Assembly (NCBI GenBank): GCA_019828595.1
Contig: JAHQRK010000023.1
Coordinates: forward strand, 1,054,001 to 1,118,000
DNA: 64,000 bases
Reading direction: 5' to 3'
From: Aphanomyces cochlioides
Lineage: Eukaryota > Oomycota > Saprolegniomycetes > Saprolegniales > Verrucalvaceae
Positions within the stretch are counted from its first letter, which is position 1. Each line of letters starts with the position of its first letter. The notes below the pieces were generated by a model. It worked only from the letters and a program-made list of their open reading frames with translations. It searched no databases and was not told the DNA's origin. Shown here piece by piece: positions 10,067 to 21,519 of the stretch. The position numbers were made by a program, and so were the translations under genes.

Positions 10067-13000
10067 CTAAAAATAGCCGACCTGAGTCCAACCGCCCTGA
10101 TTGACATGGAGATCTTACCGCAATCATGGCAGATCTATCGTAGTATTGCCGATGGGCTAGAACGATATGGTTGACTTTAACAAGGGCTTGACGAAGGTCG
10201 TCAACGCTCCACCCGTCTGTTGCATCGACCAAAGTTGAAACGACAACTTTTAGTGTAGCCTTCATCGCAGGAATGAGCCATTTTAAGCCGAGGTCAGTTC
10301 TTACCTCGTCGAGAATAAAGTCAGGCTCGCTTGTTGGAGTAACGACAGGCTGGGACGCTTCGATCGGCTTGTCCTCGAGCATCATGTAGTACATTTCCTC
10401 TTGGGGAGTCCATGGTGTCGGTTTCGGCAGCAAACCATCTGCAATGTTCATCTCGACATACCTACGCGGTTGACAAGATCACCAACAAAAATGCAACGAG
10501 CTACCGCTGGCCAAAGCATAGGCGTGCGTATTTGGGTGTTTGTTTCACGAAGGCCAGCACATCATCGCGGGATTCAAAGCAAGTGTGCTTCGACTGAAGC
10601 TCATCTTTCGTCAAATCGATTGTACTCTCTGGGGGATTTTCGACCCACAACATATGAGGAGCTACGAATTCCCACCCGGCTTGATACAAGTGGGGCCACA
10701 TTGTTGCATCGAACACTTCATCAGCCGTCGGTGGAGCGGCTGCAGCAGCTGCAATCAATGTGCTTCCCAAGACTGGTTGTGCATGCATCTTGACACTTTC
10801 TTGGACAGTGTCTTCGGTCAAGCGTCGCACATATCTCGCTTCCACCTATAAATCACTTGAGCCTCGCAATGACATGGTACTATCAAACCTCTTTTTCAAA
10901 GCCACCCAAGACATATTTAATGTCGTATTTCGTCACACGTTCAGTCTCATCGTCGACGTACACTTGCTGGACAAGTCCTGCGCCGCCCAATTTGTTCATG
11001 CCAGGGCCAGTTCGTTTGGCAACAAAAACATGATCGCCAGTTTGAAATGTTTCCAAGTCTTCTTCCTCTTCCACTTCAGCAGCAGCAATAGAGTCATTGC
11101 CATTTTCCACCTCAATTATTGTTGGCGGAGGGAGTTGACCTGGTCGTTTTAGTGGCATTGGAGCTGGTACGGGGCGTTTAGCAAGCTTGGCCTGTTGGAT
11201 TTCTCGGCACTGGGCAAAGAGATCGTAGCCCTGTTCCTTGCGGAAACGATGGGCAAAACTCATGACGTTGTCTTGCATGTTTGCAGCGGCATGGGCAATG
11301 TATCTACATCAAGGAGACTGAGCTCGAGCCAACTGACCATATTCGTACCGCAAAGGACTGTACTTCGGGTACGCCGCGTAGGCGTCTTGGACCATTGCAT
11401 GAATATCCGTCATAAATTTTTCCCACGTTGTATATTCACCGTCGTGAACCTTGTCTCGCATTGTACTCAAGTCGATCGTTCCGTCAGGAATTGCGACGAA
11501 GGGAGCATTGGACTTCTGTCGGATGCAATAAGACACGACAGCTTCAAGGAAGATACGCAGCTCTCGAAGCTGATGTTGTTCATGATCAGTGAGCACTTGT
11601 GACGGTTTAGGAGCTTTTGTCGGTGGTGGGGCAACAACACGAAGTGGTTTGGGAGGGGGTAGCGGAATTGGTGGAGGACTGGATGCCCAAGTCTGCACAA
11701 CCTGCCAAAATCCGTGGCGGGCCGCTCTGGAAGGTGGATGGAGTTGAAACTGATGTGATGTTGGAAAAAGGTCCACGAAGTCTGATGGAAGATCGCACGT
11801 CGATGCCATCGCAATTAACACAATGGGCAAATGTTGAGCAGTTTGCACCCAGTGGTGGAGCAACGGCGGGATTTCATTTGGATGGTCAACCCAAACTTGA
11901 TCCAAGTGTGGACAGTAGACAACACAAGGCACATGCGAGAGGACTTCAGCCCACTTGGCCATCCACTGAGCTGGTGTTGAGAACCGGTCGAATTGGATGC
12001 ATGGAAAACCATCCATGTGGCTTAGCAAAGCGGAGGTAAGAGCGGCTTGACCCATCGCGCTAGACGCACCATATACCAAACAGCGTACAAGCGATGGCGG
12101 AACATACGAGTATGATGGAACACAACTGGAGCATCTCCCCGTGCTACGAAGACATGCTGGGTGAAAGAGAACTTGGCATTGAGAGCATGGGGACGAATCA
12201 TCCATGAGTGGCATTAAGCAGCCAGCACATGACGAACTTGGTAGCTCGTAGATTGGAGCCGAGCTGGATGGCACTATAGGCGGTGGAGCAAAGAGACCGC
12301 CTGGAAACGTTGTCTGAATAAGTTTCACCAGCCCTGTCAGTGGAGCCTAAATGACAAGGATGTTCACAAAATATTGCAAAGCGAGGTCACCTCGAGTAGT
12401 GGCTTTAGCAGCGGTGGAAGCGGCGTGGCTACGGCCGATTGAGCACGTGCAGCCGCGGGAACAATCTTGGCTTGCGCGACTTGAAAGTCTGCGCGTAGAA
12501 CTTGAATGACATTCACGTCAATCTCAAGTTTGGCTGGCGTATCATAGACTTGAGGAAAGGTTCGTTTAAAAGCCACCAGGGCAGTTTCGGCACACAATGC
12601 TTTGATATCTGCACCACAATACCCCACAAGCTCGTTGGCAAGTTGGGTTCGAAATGCCAAGGACAATGGAGGCTGCCATTCTTTTGTGTGAATTGCCAGC
12701 ATAGCTGCGCGATCAGTGGCATTTGGTAGCGTGAAAGCCAACTCACGATCGAAACGCCCTAATATGAACATGAAACTCTTAAGAATGGTAACAAAGGTCC
12801 AACCTGGCCGACGTAAAGCGGGATCAATGGCATCTATTCGATTTGTTGCACCAATAACTATCACGCGACCACGCGAATCAAGCCCTAGAGAGAAAATGAC
12901 TTTGAAACATTTGACATTGTAAACAAACCATCCATGAGTGCCAATAACGTCGAGACAATCGAGGCGTGAATTTGATCTTGTTTTGCACTTCGAACTGGAG

Positions 13001-14762
13001 CAAGGCCGTCAATCTCGTCAAAGAAAATTATACTTGGCTCTGTTTTCTTGGCTTGCTCAAAGAGCACACGTAGCTGACGCTCAGCTTCACCAACCCATTT
13101 ACTCAAGCAATCCGCACCCTACGACCAAATGATTTATGTAAAGGCACAAGACAAACATGATACCTTGCGCATATAGAAGGTAATCTTTTGACTTCCAGTT
13201 GAATTGGCTAAAGCACGAGCAACAAGGGTTTTCCCAGTGCCAGGTGGTCCATAAAAGAGCACTCCAGAGGGCGGCTTGAGGGAAAATTTGGAGTAGAATT
13301 CAGGATACAGCAACGGCAAAATCACCATTTCTTGGAGCGAATGGATATGAGATTTCAGACCACCAATTGAGTCCCAAGTGATGGACGGGTCAATGTCCAG
13401 TGGAGAGATGTCAGCCGGCGGTGGGGCTTTTGGGCTCTTGGCGTATTTCTTCTTTGACCTCTTCATCGTTTGCATTTCACCCTCCGAGGAAGATGAGCTC
13501 CCCGAGAGATCCATGTACTTGGGAGCCGAGGGAGAATTGGATTTGGATCGTTTCGGTGGTCGGGGGTCACCATAGTCGTCGTAGATTAATTGGTTTGATA
13601 ACCGCGGGGCTTCAGAATAGGATGATTGCTGCCGCCGGACTGCATTGCGGTTTCGCAAGGAATAGCCTTTAGATGAACCATCGCCGTTCTTGGGCGAAGG
13701 AGGAGCATCTCGCTTGGATCGCAACAGATAGCGAGTATGACGTTCCGAGGCTTGTGCAGCAGAACGGGTTTCATAGGCCAAAGAAGAAGGAGCGATGGAT
13801 TTCTTCTTGTCTGAAGTGTCGACATCGTACAGCCGATCAATTGGAGCCAGCTTGGATCGGTTACGTAGAGTATACCTTCAAACACGAGATAAGTGCAAAA
13901 GTATGACGCAGGCCATCAAACCGAGTATTGTTATCTTGGGAATATGAGACTCCTTCGTCTTCGTTTGCACCACTTGGTTCATGACTGCCCCGTGATCTTC
14001 GTCGAGGATAGCGAGTCGGGTGTGATTCCTCCTCGATTGCATCTTCGTCTCTAGAGAATACATGTGACGAAATGTTCTTGAATCTCGCCGTGCTTACTGT
14101 CGAGGTTCCTCGTTTTCGATAGACTGCCGACTAGATGATAGAGTCAGGGATAAATTTATCGAGACGGTAAGACCTTGATGTTTCATCTTCTGGCTCGATA
14201 GAGGATCGCGATCGCCGTCTTGTGGAGTATCTATAGAGGCAAGTTGGTAAACGCTCCATGACTTGAAGCTCACCGATAGTTTCCTTGCCCAACAGATTCT
14301 AATTCCGATGGATTTTCTTCCTTGATGGATTCCGAAACTCCACTCGAGCGGCGACTTTGCGGACTGGGTAATTCAGATTCATTCGTTTCGTCCACTTCAT
14401 CATTCTCGTCGTCACCAAAAGATGGTTGTTCTTGGAACCCATCCTCTTCTTCCTCGCTTCCTTCGGAAGATGACGGTAGACTGGTACGATGGAGACTTCT
14501 CGTGGCTCGCTGCTGCAAATATGCTTGTGTTTCGCTGTTTTCTGGCGTCGTAGGATGTCGGCGTTGACGTTGATGGTTCTACAAAAACGTTCATAAACAC
14601 CGAAATGCAAGTCCCAGCACGTACAAAAGCGTCCAACGAGTCAATATAGCGTACAGTTCTGCGGCGTTCTCGCGGAAGTCGTTGAAGTATGTCAACGTTT
14701 GGTGATTCGTTGATCTCTATCACGGGAGCCTCATCATCGTCCCGTCGCCGCCGCGTTCGCAT
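10067..14762 (-). CDS. ATAD2/Yta7-type AAA ATPase-bromodomain protein with inserted zinc finger
   Basis: Fourteen exons join in frame: 14762-14625, 14578-14274, 14230-14174, 14130-14098, 14050-13922, 13875-13164, 13118-12929, 12884-12804, 12758-12391, 12346-11349, 11303-10889, 10845-10505, 10461-10119, 10081-10067. They encode 1374 residues and introns are 37-46 nt. The order is: acidic, Arg-rich N-terminus with repeated YTLRNR/YSLRNR motifs; AAA-1 with Walker A GPPGTGKT (430-437), Walker B IIFFDE (488-493) and [21 protein letters not shown]; a C4HC3 zinc finger (Cys711, 714, 725, 728, His733, Cys736, 743, 746); a degenerate AAA-2 whose P-loop reads GASSAMGQA (about 764-772); a bromodomain (about 925-1035); and a possible Tudor-like segment (1093-1142). 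ATAD2/Yta7 proteins are nuclear hexamers acting on histone H3-H4. The bromodomain's usual acetyl-lysine-binding Asn appears to be Tyr997. The last 5-codon exon is the least certain join. Confidence 0.88.
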
Positions 14763-14981
14763 CCTTTTACTGTTTGTTTAGTGAATGGAGATTCCGGATA
14801 AAATCTAAATTATCCGGACAATTAGTTCTGACACTTGAGTTTTGAGCAACGAAAAGTATCATTCGATGTATTGTCTTTTTCGTCAAAATTTGTGAAAAAC
14901 GGTGAAAAAATATACACATTTCAATCGAAATATTCACCAAAAGAGAGGAGAAAATTCACACTCACCGTCACTCGACTTGAA

Positions 14982-15971
14982 ATGGAAGACACATTGATCA
15001 CGACACCCTCACCGGGAACTAGACAGCTTCGAAGGAGCCCTAGACTCGATGCGTCTATACACAGCATACAGGAAGGTGTCTACAAGGTCACTGTAGACTG
15101 CAGACTAAAGGAAACGGTCAATCAACGCAATTCCAGCGCCACAAATCTCGGCGTTCATGTTGTGGATGGACAAAACTGGACTGAGATCAAGCAAAAGCTT
15201 TGGAATATATGCTCAAGCAACCTTCAAGAAAGGGCTATACTGAGTGGAAACCCACCCATTTGGACCGTGTCAGACACGGGCCCTTCCTTGGAACTGTTCG
15301 ACAGCTACGTATCTCTGCGGAACAAAACAACCATACTGACTCCATGGAGCAGCGCTCTGGCTCATCGCTATTTTGGAAAGAACAGAAACGAATCATTGTC
15401 TTTGTCAGCGTACAAATGGGGCAATCAACTTGGTACGTTGCAACAACTGGCAGCCTTCAAAGAAAAGTGTATCGAACCCATGCAAACGGATCGAGGCGGT
15501 GCGGCAAACCAATTCAGCCATCAAATCATGAAAGATCGTTTGCAAGAAAAGTGGGGATCATTGCTATCTGGACAAGATATATCCTGGATGCTATGGGCTG
15601 GCCACATAGTTCAAAAACCCACTCATGAGCATCAACGTGAGATTGATAAGCCACCACCACCAAACCTTGTGCGATTCTTTCAGCCAATCTCAAGCGAGGC
15701 TCAACAACGCTTACTTCGAATTCAAAGAAGTGTCACCTTGGCTTCTGATGTTGTGGACGGGTTTCGTGAAAGTCTAGCCACTCTGCGTGCGAATTATGAA
15801 GCCCAGTCGAACATTTTCAGAGCTGAAATGGACCAAATGCACAACATGCTAAGTTCCAAAAAGGCAATTATTGATGCTTTTGGCCGTGATGTTGACATTG
15901 AGGATGATGATAGCCACGTTATCTCTGCTCTTGCAGTTATCCCAAATCAAGAGGACTCTGACCATGCTTAA
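14982..15971 (+). CDS. Hypothetical 329-aa protein, possible companion of the adjacent transposase
   Basis: A single uninterrupted ORF, started at the ATG at 14982 because the 49 codons upstream contain no ATG. There is an RRSPRLD motif near the N-terminus, a central region with several Trp residues (KWGNQLGTLQQLAAFKEK, LLSGQDISWMLWAGHIV) and a helical, probably coiled C-terminus ending in an acidic DVDIEDDD tail. No known domain is recognised. It has no intron, unlike the cellular genes to its left, and ends only 20 bp from the stop of a convergent transposase, which suggests both belong to one two-gene element. It could instead be an unrelated host gene. Confidence 0.6.
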   Translation: MEDTLITTPSPGTRQLRRSPRLDASIHSIQEGVYKVTVDCRLKETVNQRNSSATNLGVHVVDGQNWTEIKQKLWNICSSNLQERAILSGNPPIWTVSDTGPSLELFDSYVSLRNKTTILTPWSSALAHRYFGKNRNESLSLSAYKWGNQLGTLQQLAAFKEKCIEPMQTDRGGAANQFSHQIMKDRLQEKWGSLLSGQDISWMLWAGHIVQKPTHEHQREIDKPPPPNLVRFFQPISSEAQQRLLRIQRSVTLASDVVDGFRESLATLRANYEAQSNIFRAEMDQMHNMLSSKKAIIDAFGRDVDIEDDDSHVISALAVIPNQEDSDHA

Positions 15972-15991
15972 TCAATGAATTAATTGAAGAA

Positions 15992-17125
15992 TTATTCATG
16001 AGTGATTCTAGTCTCCTCATTACTGTCACCGCACTCTGCATACTCCAGCAATTCGTCAACACTGTGCTCTTCTCCCTTTGACAATTTTATTCTATCGTTG
16101 CTGAGTCCACTACGTGGATCGAAATTGCCTTCGACCGTCCATCCACAATGTTGATAAATTTTTTGCATGTCAGAGCGTCGGAACTGCTCCACAGTCTCCA
16201 AAGCAAACAACACAGTGCTCCTGTTTTTGCATTCTTGATATTGACGCTTTATCGACTTTTTCATCAAGCCGAACATGTATTCGATCGGATTGAAAAATGG
16301 GCAGTAAGCGGGTAGAAATATAGGAATAATTCCAAGCGAGCGGAGATAATATACGATATCAGGGTGACAATGCACCCTAGCACCATCCAATATCCATATA
16401 GATCCCCTTCCAGGGTATTGCTTCACTGACTTCTTTGAGTGGGCGTGGAGTCTGCAACATTCAACGAATTTTGAGCGATCAAACGTGCCATCAGTATAAA
16501 AGGTTTCAACGATGCCACCAACGTCAAGAAAGCACAACAAAGATACTCGAGCTTTTCGCGTGAACTCACCTCGAATGCATAATTTCTCGCCTTTCATGGC
16601 ATAGCCTCTTCTTCGTACCATGCCTTGGTTATCAAAGCTAACTTCGTCGAGGAATTGGATGTTCTGTTGACTCCAATCAATCATCCCCAGCTCTAGAGTG
16701 AATCGCACAATATCGGCCATCTTTATGTGGATCGCTCTGCGCTCCAGAACTTTCCAAGTCAACCCGCTTTCATGCACAATCCGCCAAATGGTCATGATAG
16801 AGATAAACCGATTGAAATGGACTTGAAAGTCGGTTTTCGCTTCATCGAGAAACGAAAGAGGTTTCTCCATGTAGTAGTTTACCACCCATTGTCTCTGTTC
16901 GACAGTAAACAAGCCGGTGGACTTGCTTTCCCGCCTCTTATAGTTTTCATCAACTTCGAAGCGTCGAATCCAATTGTCGACGGTGTTCCTGTGCTTGTTG
17001 TAAATGATAGCAAGCCGATCTTTGGATAGACCAAGGTAATAATAGCCGTACAAGGCATGCATGATTGTGTTTCTTGATGCATGAGAGCCCGAGACGGCTT
17101 GCTGAATAGCGGACATGGACTTCAT
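15992..17125 (-). CDS. IS630/Tc1-mariner superfamily transposase (DD34E), intact
   Basis: A 377-residue uninterrupted ORF, taken from the ATG at 17125; a GTG four codons upstream is not needed. The N-terminal half holds two helix-turn-helix domains (LGLSKDRLAIIYNKHRNTVD, and a second ending IMTIWRIVHESGLTWKVLER). The catalytic DDE_3 core has Asp160 in QFLDEVSFDN, Asp247 in WILDGARVHC and Glu282 in AYCPFFNPIEYMFG, a DD34E spacing. All catalytic residues are intact. Clear element ends were not found; partial inverted similarity exists between about 14857-14885 and 17200-17275 (shared AAAAGTATC and TATCGTTTTTTGC-like sequence), but no target duplication is evident. Confidence 0.88.
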   Translation of the reverse strand: MKSMSAIQQAVSGSHASRNTIMHALYGYYYLGLSKDRLAIIYNKHRNTVDNWIRRFEVDENYKRRESKSTGLFTVEQRQWVVNYYMEKPLSFLDEAKTDFQVHFNRFISIMTIWRIVHESGLTWKVLERRAIHIKMADIVRFTLELGMIDWSQQNIQFLDEVSFDNQGMVRRRGYAMKGEKLCIRGEFTRKARVSLLCFLDVGGIVETFYTDGTFDRSKFVECCRLHAHSKKSVKQYPGRGSIWILDGARVHCHPDIVYYLRSLGIIPIFLPAYCPFFNPIEYMFGLMKKSIKRQYQECKNRSTVLFALETVEQFRRSDMQKIYQHCGWTVEGNFDPRSGLSNDRIKLSKGEEHSVDELLEYAECGDSNEETRITHE

Positions 17126-17761
17126 GTCGAAACACACCGTGTACTTTGTGTGTGTGAATAAATACTGACTTCTGATTGGCTAATAAATTCCACAACGATT
17201 GCAAAAAACGATACATTCGAGCTGCCTCTCACAATTTCGTATGTATTTGACAATATCATTTGATGTTCTGATACTTTTGTTCAATGACATGAGAGCACCT
17301 TTCTGGATCGTGCGCGTCTTGGGAGAAGGCAGCGGAGAGAAGTCTATGCGTTACAGCATCGATGACGGCAGCTAGGTGTCTCGAAACTTTGTCCTATAGG
17401 CTTGTAGCTGCAAGTGGAGCCGAAGTCTCCATGCACGTCAAGGCGTCCATCGCCAAGAATGCAATGCGTCTCGTGGTACAGTAAGTGGGAAACTTCCTGA
17501 GAAATGACCGCTGAATGTAGCAATGACAACTCTATAAGACGAGGATCCAACGAATCATCAGGTATGCTTGCTTAAGGGACCGAGCAGCTATCAACTTCAT
17601 GTACATCGGCGACCGGAGGGTATGTCGGATGTATCCCCTCATAACACACCCACGGCACATGTACTTCGTATGAGGCAACGAGCTTGAATGCAAGCAAACA
17701 AGATGAATCCTCGCATGTTAAGGTAACGTTATTGCTTTGTGCTCGAAACAAACTTTACAAC
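17126..17761. other. Non-coding stretch with short unrecognised ORF
   Basis: About 640 bases left of the Harbinger array. The only open frame of note is minus 17550-17344 (IELSLLHSAVISQEVSHLLY and further), which reads like protein but has no start, partner exon or recognised family. It may be the remnant of a gene broken by transposon insertions on both sides. Confidence 0.35.
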
Positions 17762-17838
17762 TTAATGGTGTTTTGCATAGTCGTTGGAGTTTACGCGTCA
17801 ACAACAATATTAACTGTCGCTTCCTTCACAACTGCCAT
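17762..17838. repeat. 77-bp segment also present in every 6.9-kb array unit
   Basis: The sequence from TTAATGGTGTTTTGCATAG to ACTGCCAT matches 32788-32861 and its copies in the tandem array with a 3-bp insertion and few substitutions. Flanking sequence on both sides differs, so this is a dispersed fragment placed next to the left end of the Harbinger array. The 3-bp indel keeps frame on both strands (minus WMAVVKEATVNIVVDA-stop), hinting at a decayed gene 3' end. Confidence 0.7.
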
Positions 17839-17984
17839 CCAGTGTTTGCCCGTTAAGTAGCATCCGTAGCAGTTTGCTAAATCGGCTTGGCAAAGCTAAA
17901 TTTAGCAATCGAAGCAGGAAATGGCAAACAGGTGTCTTGATTTCAGTTTGTCAAATGCCAAAGCCATTTGCCAAATCCACCCTG

Positions 17985-18023
17985 ATAGCTATTTCTCCAG
18001 CTAAATTTAGCTGGAGGAATAGC
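17985..18023. repeat. 34-bp palindrome insertion bounded by ATAGC repeats (unit 1)
   Basis: A perfect 20-bp palindrome, TCCAGCTAAATTTAGCTGGA (17996-18015), sits between direct ATAGC repeats (17985-17989, 18019-18023). Units 1 and 3 have it; units 2 and 4 retain a single ATAGC, as if the hairpin was lost or gained by slippage. Confidence 0.85.
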
Positions 18024-18110
18024 AATTCAAACTTCGATTTTCGAATTTCTTCAATATTGCTTCGAGTCGTTTCGCCATAGAGATCACAGTCAGCAAAACG
18101 CCTAAGCTCA

Positions 18111-18921
18111 ATGTCAACGTCTCGGCGAGGCCCAAACTACTCTGTGGAAGAAGATATTGCATTGTGTCAGTCGTGGATCCAAGTCAGCACTGACAGTGCC
18201 GACTGGAATCTTCCAGTCAAACGACACTTTCTACAAACGAGTGAAGGAATGCTTTGACCAGCGCCTGGTCAGCTCAGAAAGATCTACGGATGACCGTACT
18301 GCAGTCAGTTTGTCATCTCGGTTCCACACAATTTCGCACGACGTGTCCAAATATGTTTCGTGTTTACGAAAGGTTCGAGGCAGCAATGGCATGGGACCTA
18401 GTGGCTCAAGCGAAGATGATAATCGGCTTGCAGCCAAAAAGCTGTTTGAATCACGAAAGGAAAATGGCCGATTTAAATTTTCTGACTGTTGGCTAGTTCT
18501 ACGTCATGAGCCGAAATGGCAAGAATGGGTTGATAACGAACCGAAGACAAAGAAAACAATTAGCAACAAGCGATCGCAAGCTTCTGACAATAATACCACT
18601 GACGAACATGCTTCGAATGGCGAGGAAAATTTGTCTTCGTCGTCTACTCCATCTCGACCAATTGGAATGAAAAAAGCCAAGAGCGAAAAAATCCAGGAAA
18701 TTTTGCTAACCCGTCAAGTGCGCGCTACTGAGAGCATTGCTGAAAATGCTCGTGAACGCATCAAAGTCGCTCAAGAGCACAATGACATCCAAATATTTTC
18801 GATGCGACTGGACCCTGATGACCGCCAGGCATCCGAATTCTTGAAGCTGAAAAGAATGGCTATCTTAGATCGCCTCCGATTAAATCAATCGACTGTGAGT
18901 GATACGGAAGCAACAGTGTAA
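18111..18921 (+). pseudogene. Harbinger Myb/SANT-like accessory protein, unit 1, frameshifted
   Basis: ATG at 18111 opens a SANT-like start (MSTSRRGPNYSVEEDIALCQ) that ends early. The downstream frame continues with SNDTFYKRVKECFDQRL and runs to 18921, with a polar middle and a C-terminal coiled segment. The two halves align to one continuous accessory protein if a single base is skipped near 18200 (codons GAC-TGG-AAT against GAC-GGA-ATC). In PIF/Harbinger elements this protein binds DNA and helps carry the transposase to the nucleus and ends. A 34-nt GT-AG intron could bypass the shift but would remove the conserved VSTDSAD-GIFQ stretch, so a frameshift is preferred. Confidence 0.75.
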
Positions 18922-18948
18922 TGGATAAGACAAATAATTCATTTGAAA

Positions 18949-20313
18949 TTACATTTCAACAGTCTCGTCACCTCTTTTGTACCAGAGATGCTCAATAAGG
19001 TCTTTGCGAAGCTTCGCATGAGTGCTTGTATCGCGCAATACCACGTCGTTCGTGATCATCGTATCGATTGAAGGCGGTGTGCTTTCATTGTTCCGGAATA
19101 CTTCAAAAACAGGAACACAATGGTCTGGTTGGTTAGAGCAGTCAAAAAGATAATCATTGGCCGTGGGGATGCCCCGTTGCTCTTCAACGATCATATTGTG
19201 TAGTATAATGCATGTCTTCATCACTACTCCCATTGCACGTGAGTCCCACAATCGACAAGGTAAATCTAAAATTCTCCAACGCGCAATGAGTACTCCAAAC
19301 GCACGTTCAACGTCTTTCCTGACGGCTTCATGTACTCTTGCAAAGTACTTCTGTTTAGCTGACAATGGATTGCTGATGGACTTGACAAATACGGCCCAGT
19401 CGGGGTCAATTCCACCCGCTAACAAATAAGCCATGTTGTATCTAGAACCTATTCGCAATTGTTAAACTTTCTGCTAAATGACTCGGCACCATTGACAGCA
19501 AAAGACACATTGGGGGCTACACCATGGAGTATACATACTATCAAAGACATTCGAGCGGTCTAGAACGTTGAGATCGTTGAGAGATCCAGGTGAACCAAAA
19601 AGACAATGCCATATCCACAAGTCTTGGTCTGCCCACGCTTCTAAGATGACCGTCGGCTTGCTTCCTTTCCCAGTGTATTGACCAGCAAACGCTGTGGGAC
19701 ATTTGTTCCATTGCCAATGCATGCAATCGATGGAGCCTAGCATGCCAACAAATCCTCGTTTCGCATTGATACTCAGAAGCTGTGTTATGTCACCTTCTGT
19801 GGGTTCACGCAAGTACTCTTTCCCAAAACACTCAATAACGCATTCGCAAAAGAAGCGCAATGACTTCAGCGTCGTTGATTCGCTGATCTCCAAGTTCTCG
19901 TCAATAGAGTCAGCTGATGCACCATACGCCAGCATTCTAAGTGCTGCGGTTACTTTGATGAGTGGCGGAATTCCCATCTTTCTCGCAGCGTTTACCTTAC
20001 TGGTGAAGAACTTGTGATTTGACGTTAACGTTTGGAGCAGACGATCAAACAGAGTCTTACTCATACGGAAACGTAGTCGAAAATCATCGCTAGAGTACAC
20101 TGGATTGGAGCCAAAGTATTGTTGGAGCAGACGGGAGTGACGGCCCTCTGGGTCTCGTCGTTTTGCTGCTGCCCTACGTTCACTTTTCTTCTTTAAACGC
20201 GTATTTGCTCTCATTTGAATGATCCCAGACGATGCCAACAAGAAATGCGCTTCATCGTCTTCGAATTCGTCCATGAGGATAGAGAAGTGGTCTTGGACGT
20301 GGGCACGATCCAT
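18949..20313 (-). pseudogene. Harbinger DDE transposase, unit 1, frameshifted
   Basis: ATG at 20313 opens a 279-residue frame with the Harbinger core: first Asp in GSIDCMHWQWNKCP, second in GSLNDLNVLDRS. The third part, AYLLAGGIDPDWAVFVKSIS and RKDVERAFGVLIARWRI with the catalytic Glu, is in another frame (19458-18949). A 41-nt GT-AG intron (19489-19449) joins ...SFAVNG to SRYNMAYLLAGG perfectly, but only if one base is skipped in a run of five C (minus; G run 19512-19516 on plus). So the gene has one real intron and one 1-nt frameshift. The enzyme would cut at the outer repeats and insert into TWA; as written it is broken unless +1 frameshifting occurs on the C run. Confidence 0.8.
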
Positions 20314-20681
20314 TGTTCGTGTTGTTCAATATCTTGAGTGACCTTTGAAGAGAACATGTGGTCTAGTGTAGTTACCAACGATTTGCCTTTTGGCGTTGGC
20401 AAACTGAAACCAAAAACTGCTTCCATTCTAAAATACCTAGCTGTTTAGACTGCTAAATTTGGCAATGGCTATGCCAAACTGCTAAATCGGCTTGGCAAAG
20501 CTAAATTTAGCAATCGAAGCAGGAAATGGCAAACAGGTGTCTTGATTTCAGTTTGTCAAATGCCAAAGCCATTTGCCAAATCCACCCTGATAGCAATTCA
20601 AACTTCGATTTTCGAATTTCTTCAATATTGCTTCGAGTCGTTTCGCCATAGAGATCACAGTCAGCAAAACGCCTAAGCTCA

Positions 20682-21492
20682 ATGTCAACGTCTCGGCGAG
20701 GCCCAAACTACTCTGTGGAAGAAGATATTGCATTGTGTCAGTCGTGGATCCAAGTCAGCACTGACAGTGCCGACTGGAATCTTCCAGTCAAACGACACTT
20801 TCTACAAACGAGTGAAGGAATGCTTTGACCAGCGCCTGGTCAGCTCAGAAAGATCTACGGATGACCGTACTGCAGTCAGTTTGTCATCTCGGTTCCACAC
20901 AATTTCGCACGACGTGTCCAAATATGTTTCGTGTTTACGAAAGGTTCGAGGCAGCAATGGCATGGGACCTAGTGGCTCAAGCGAAGATGATAATCGGCTT
21001 GCAGCCAAAAAGCTGTTTGAATCACGAAAGGAAAATGGCCGATTTAAATTTTCTGACTGTTGGCTAGTTCTACGTCATGAGCCGAAATGGCAAGAATGGG
21101 TTGATAACGAACCGAAGACAAAGAAAACAATTAGCAACAAGCGATCGCAAGCTTCTGACAATAATACCACTGACGAACATGCTTCGAATGGCGAGGAAAA
21201 TTTGTCTTCGTCGTCTACTCCATCTCGACCAATTGGAATGAAAAAAGCCAAGAGCGAAAAAATCCAGGAAATTTTGCTAACCCGTCAAGTGCGCGCTACT
21301 GAGAGCATTGCTGAAAATGCTCGTGAACGCATCAAAGTCGCTCAAGAGCACAATGACATCCAAATATTTTCGATGCGACTGGACCCTGATGACCGCCAGG
21401 CATCCGAATTCTTGAAGCTGAAAAGAATGGCTATCTTAGATCGCCTCCGATTAAATCAATCGACTGTGAGTGATACGGAAGCAACAGTGTAA
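20682..21492 (+). pseudogene. Harbinger Myb/SANT-like accessory protein, unit 2, frameshifted
   Basis: Identical to the unit-1 copy over the protein, including the same +1 frameshift early in the gene and the His codon in QSVCHLGS of the overlapping frame. Its 5' leader lacks the 34-bp palindrome. Confidence 0.75.
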
Positions 21493-21519
21493 TGGATAAG
21501 ACAAATAATTCATTTGAAA

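Noticed and set aside
18157..18921. Intron of 34 nt to rescue the Harbinger accessory gene
   Set aside because: It would remove the conserved stretch between the SANT-like start and the NDTFYKRV motif, so a 1-nt frameshift explains the data better.
19474..19560. Single long intron (GTATGT to AATAG) joining the two Harbinger transposase frames
   Set aside because: It would delete the conserved SFAVNG motif; the 41-nt intron plus a 1-nt shift keeps it and gives a normal Harbinger sequence.
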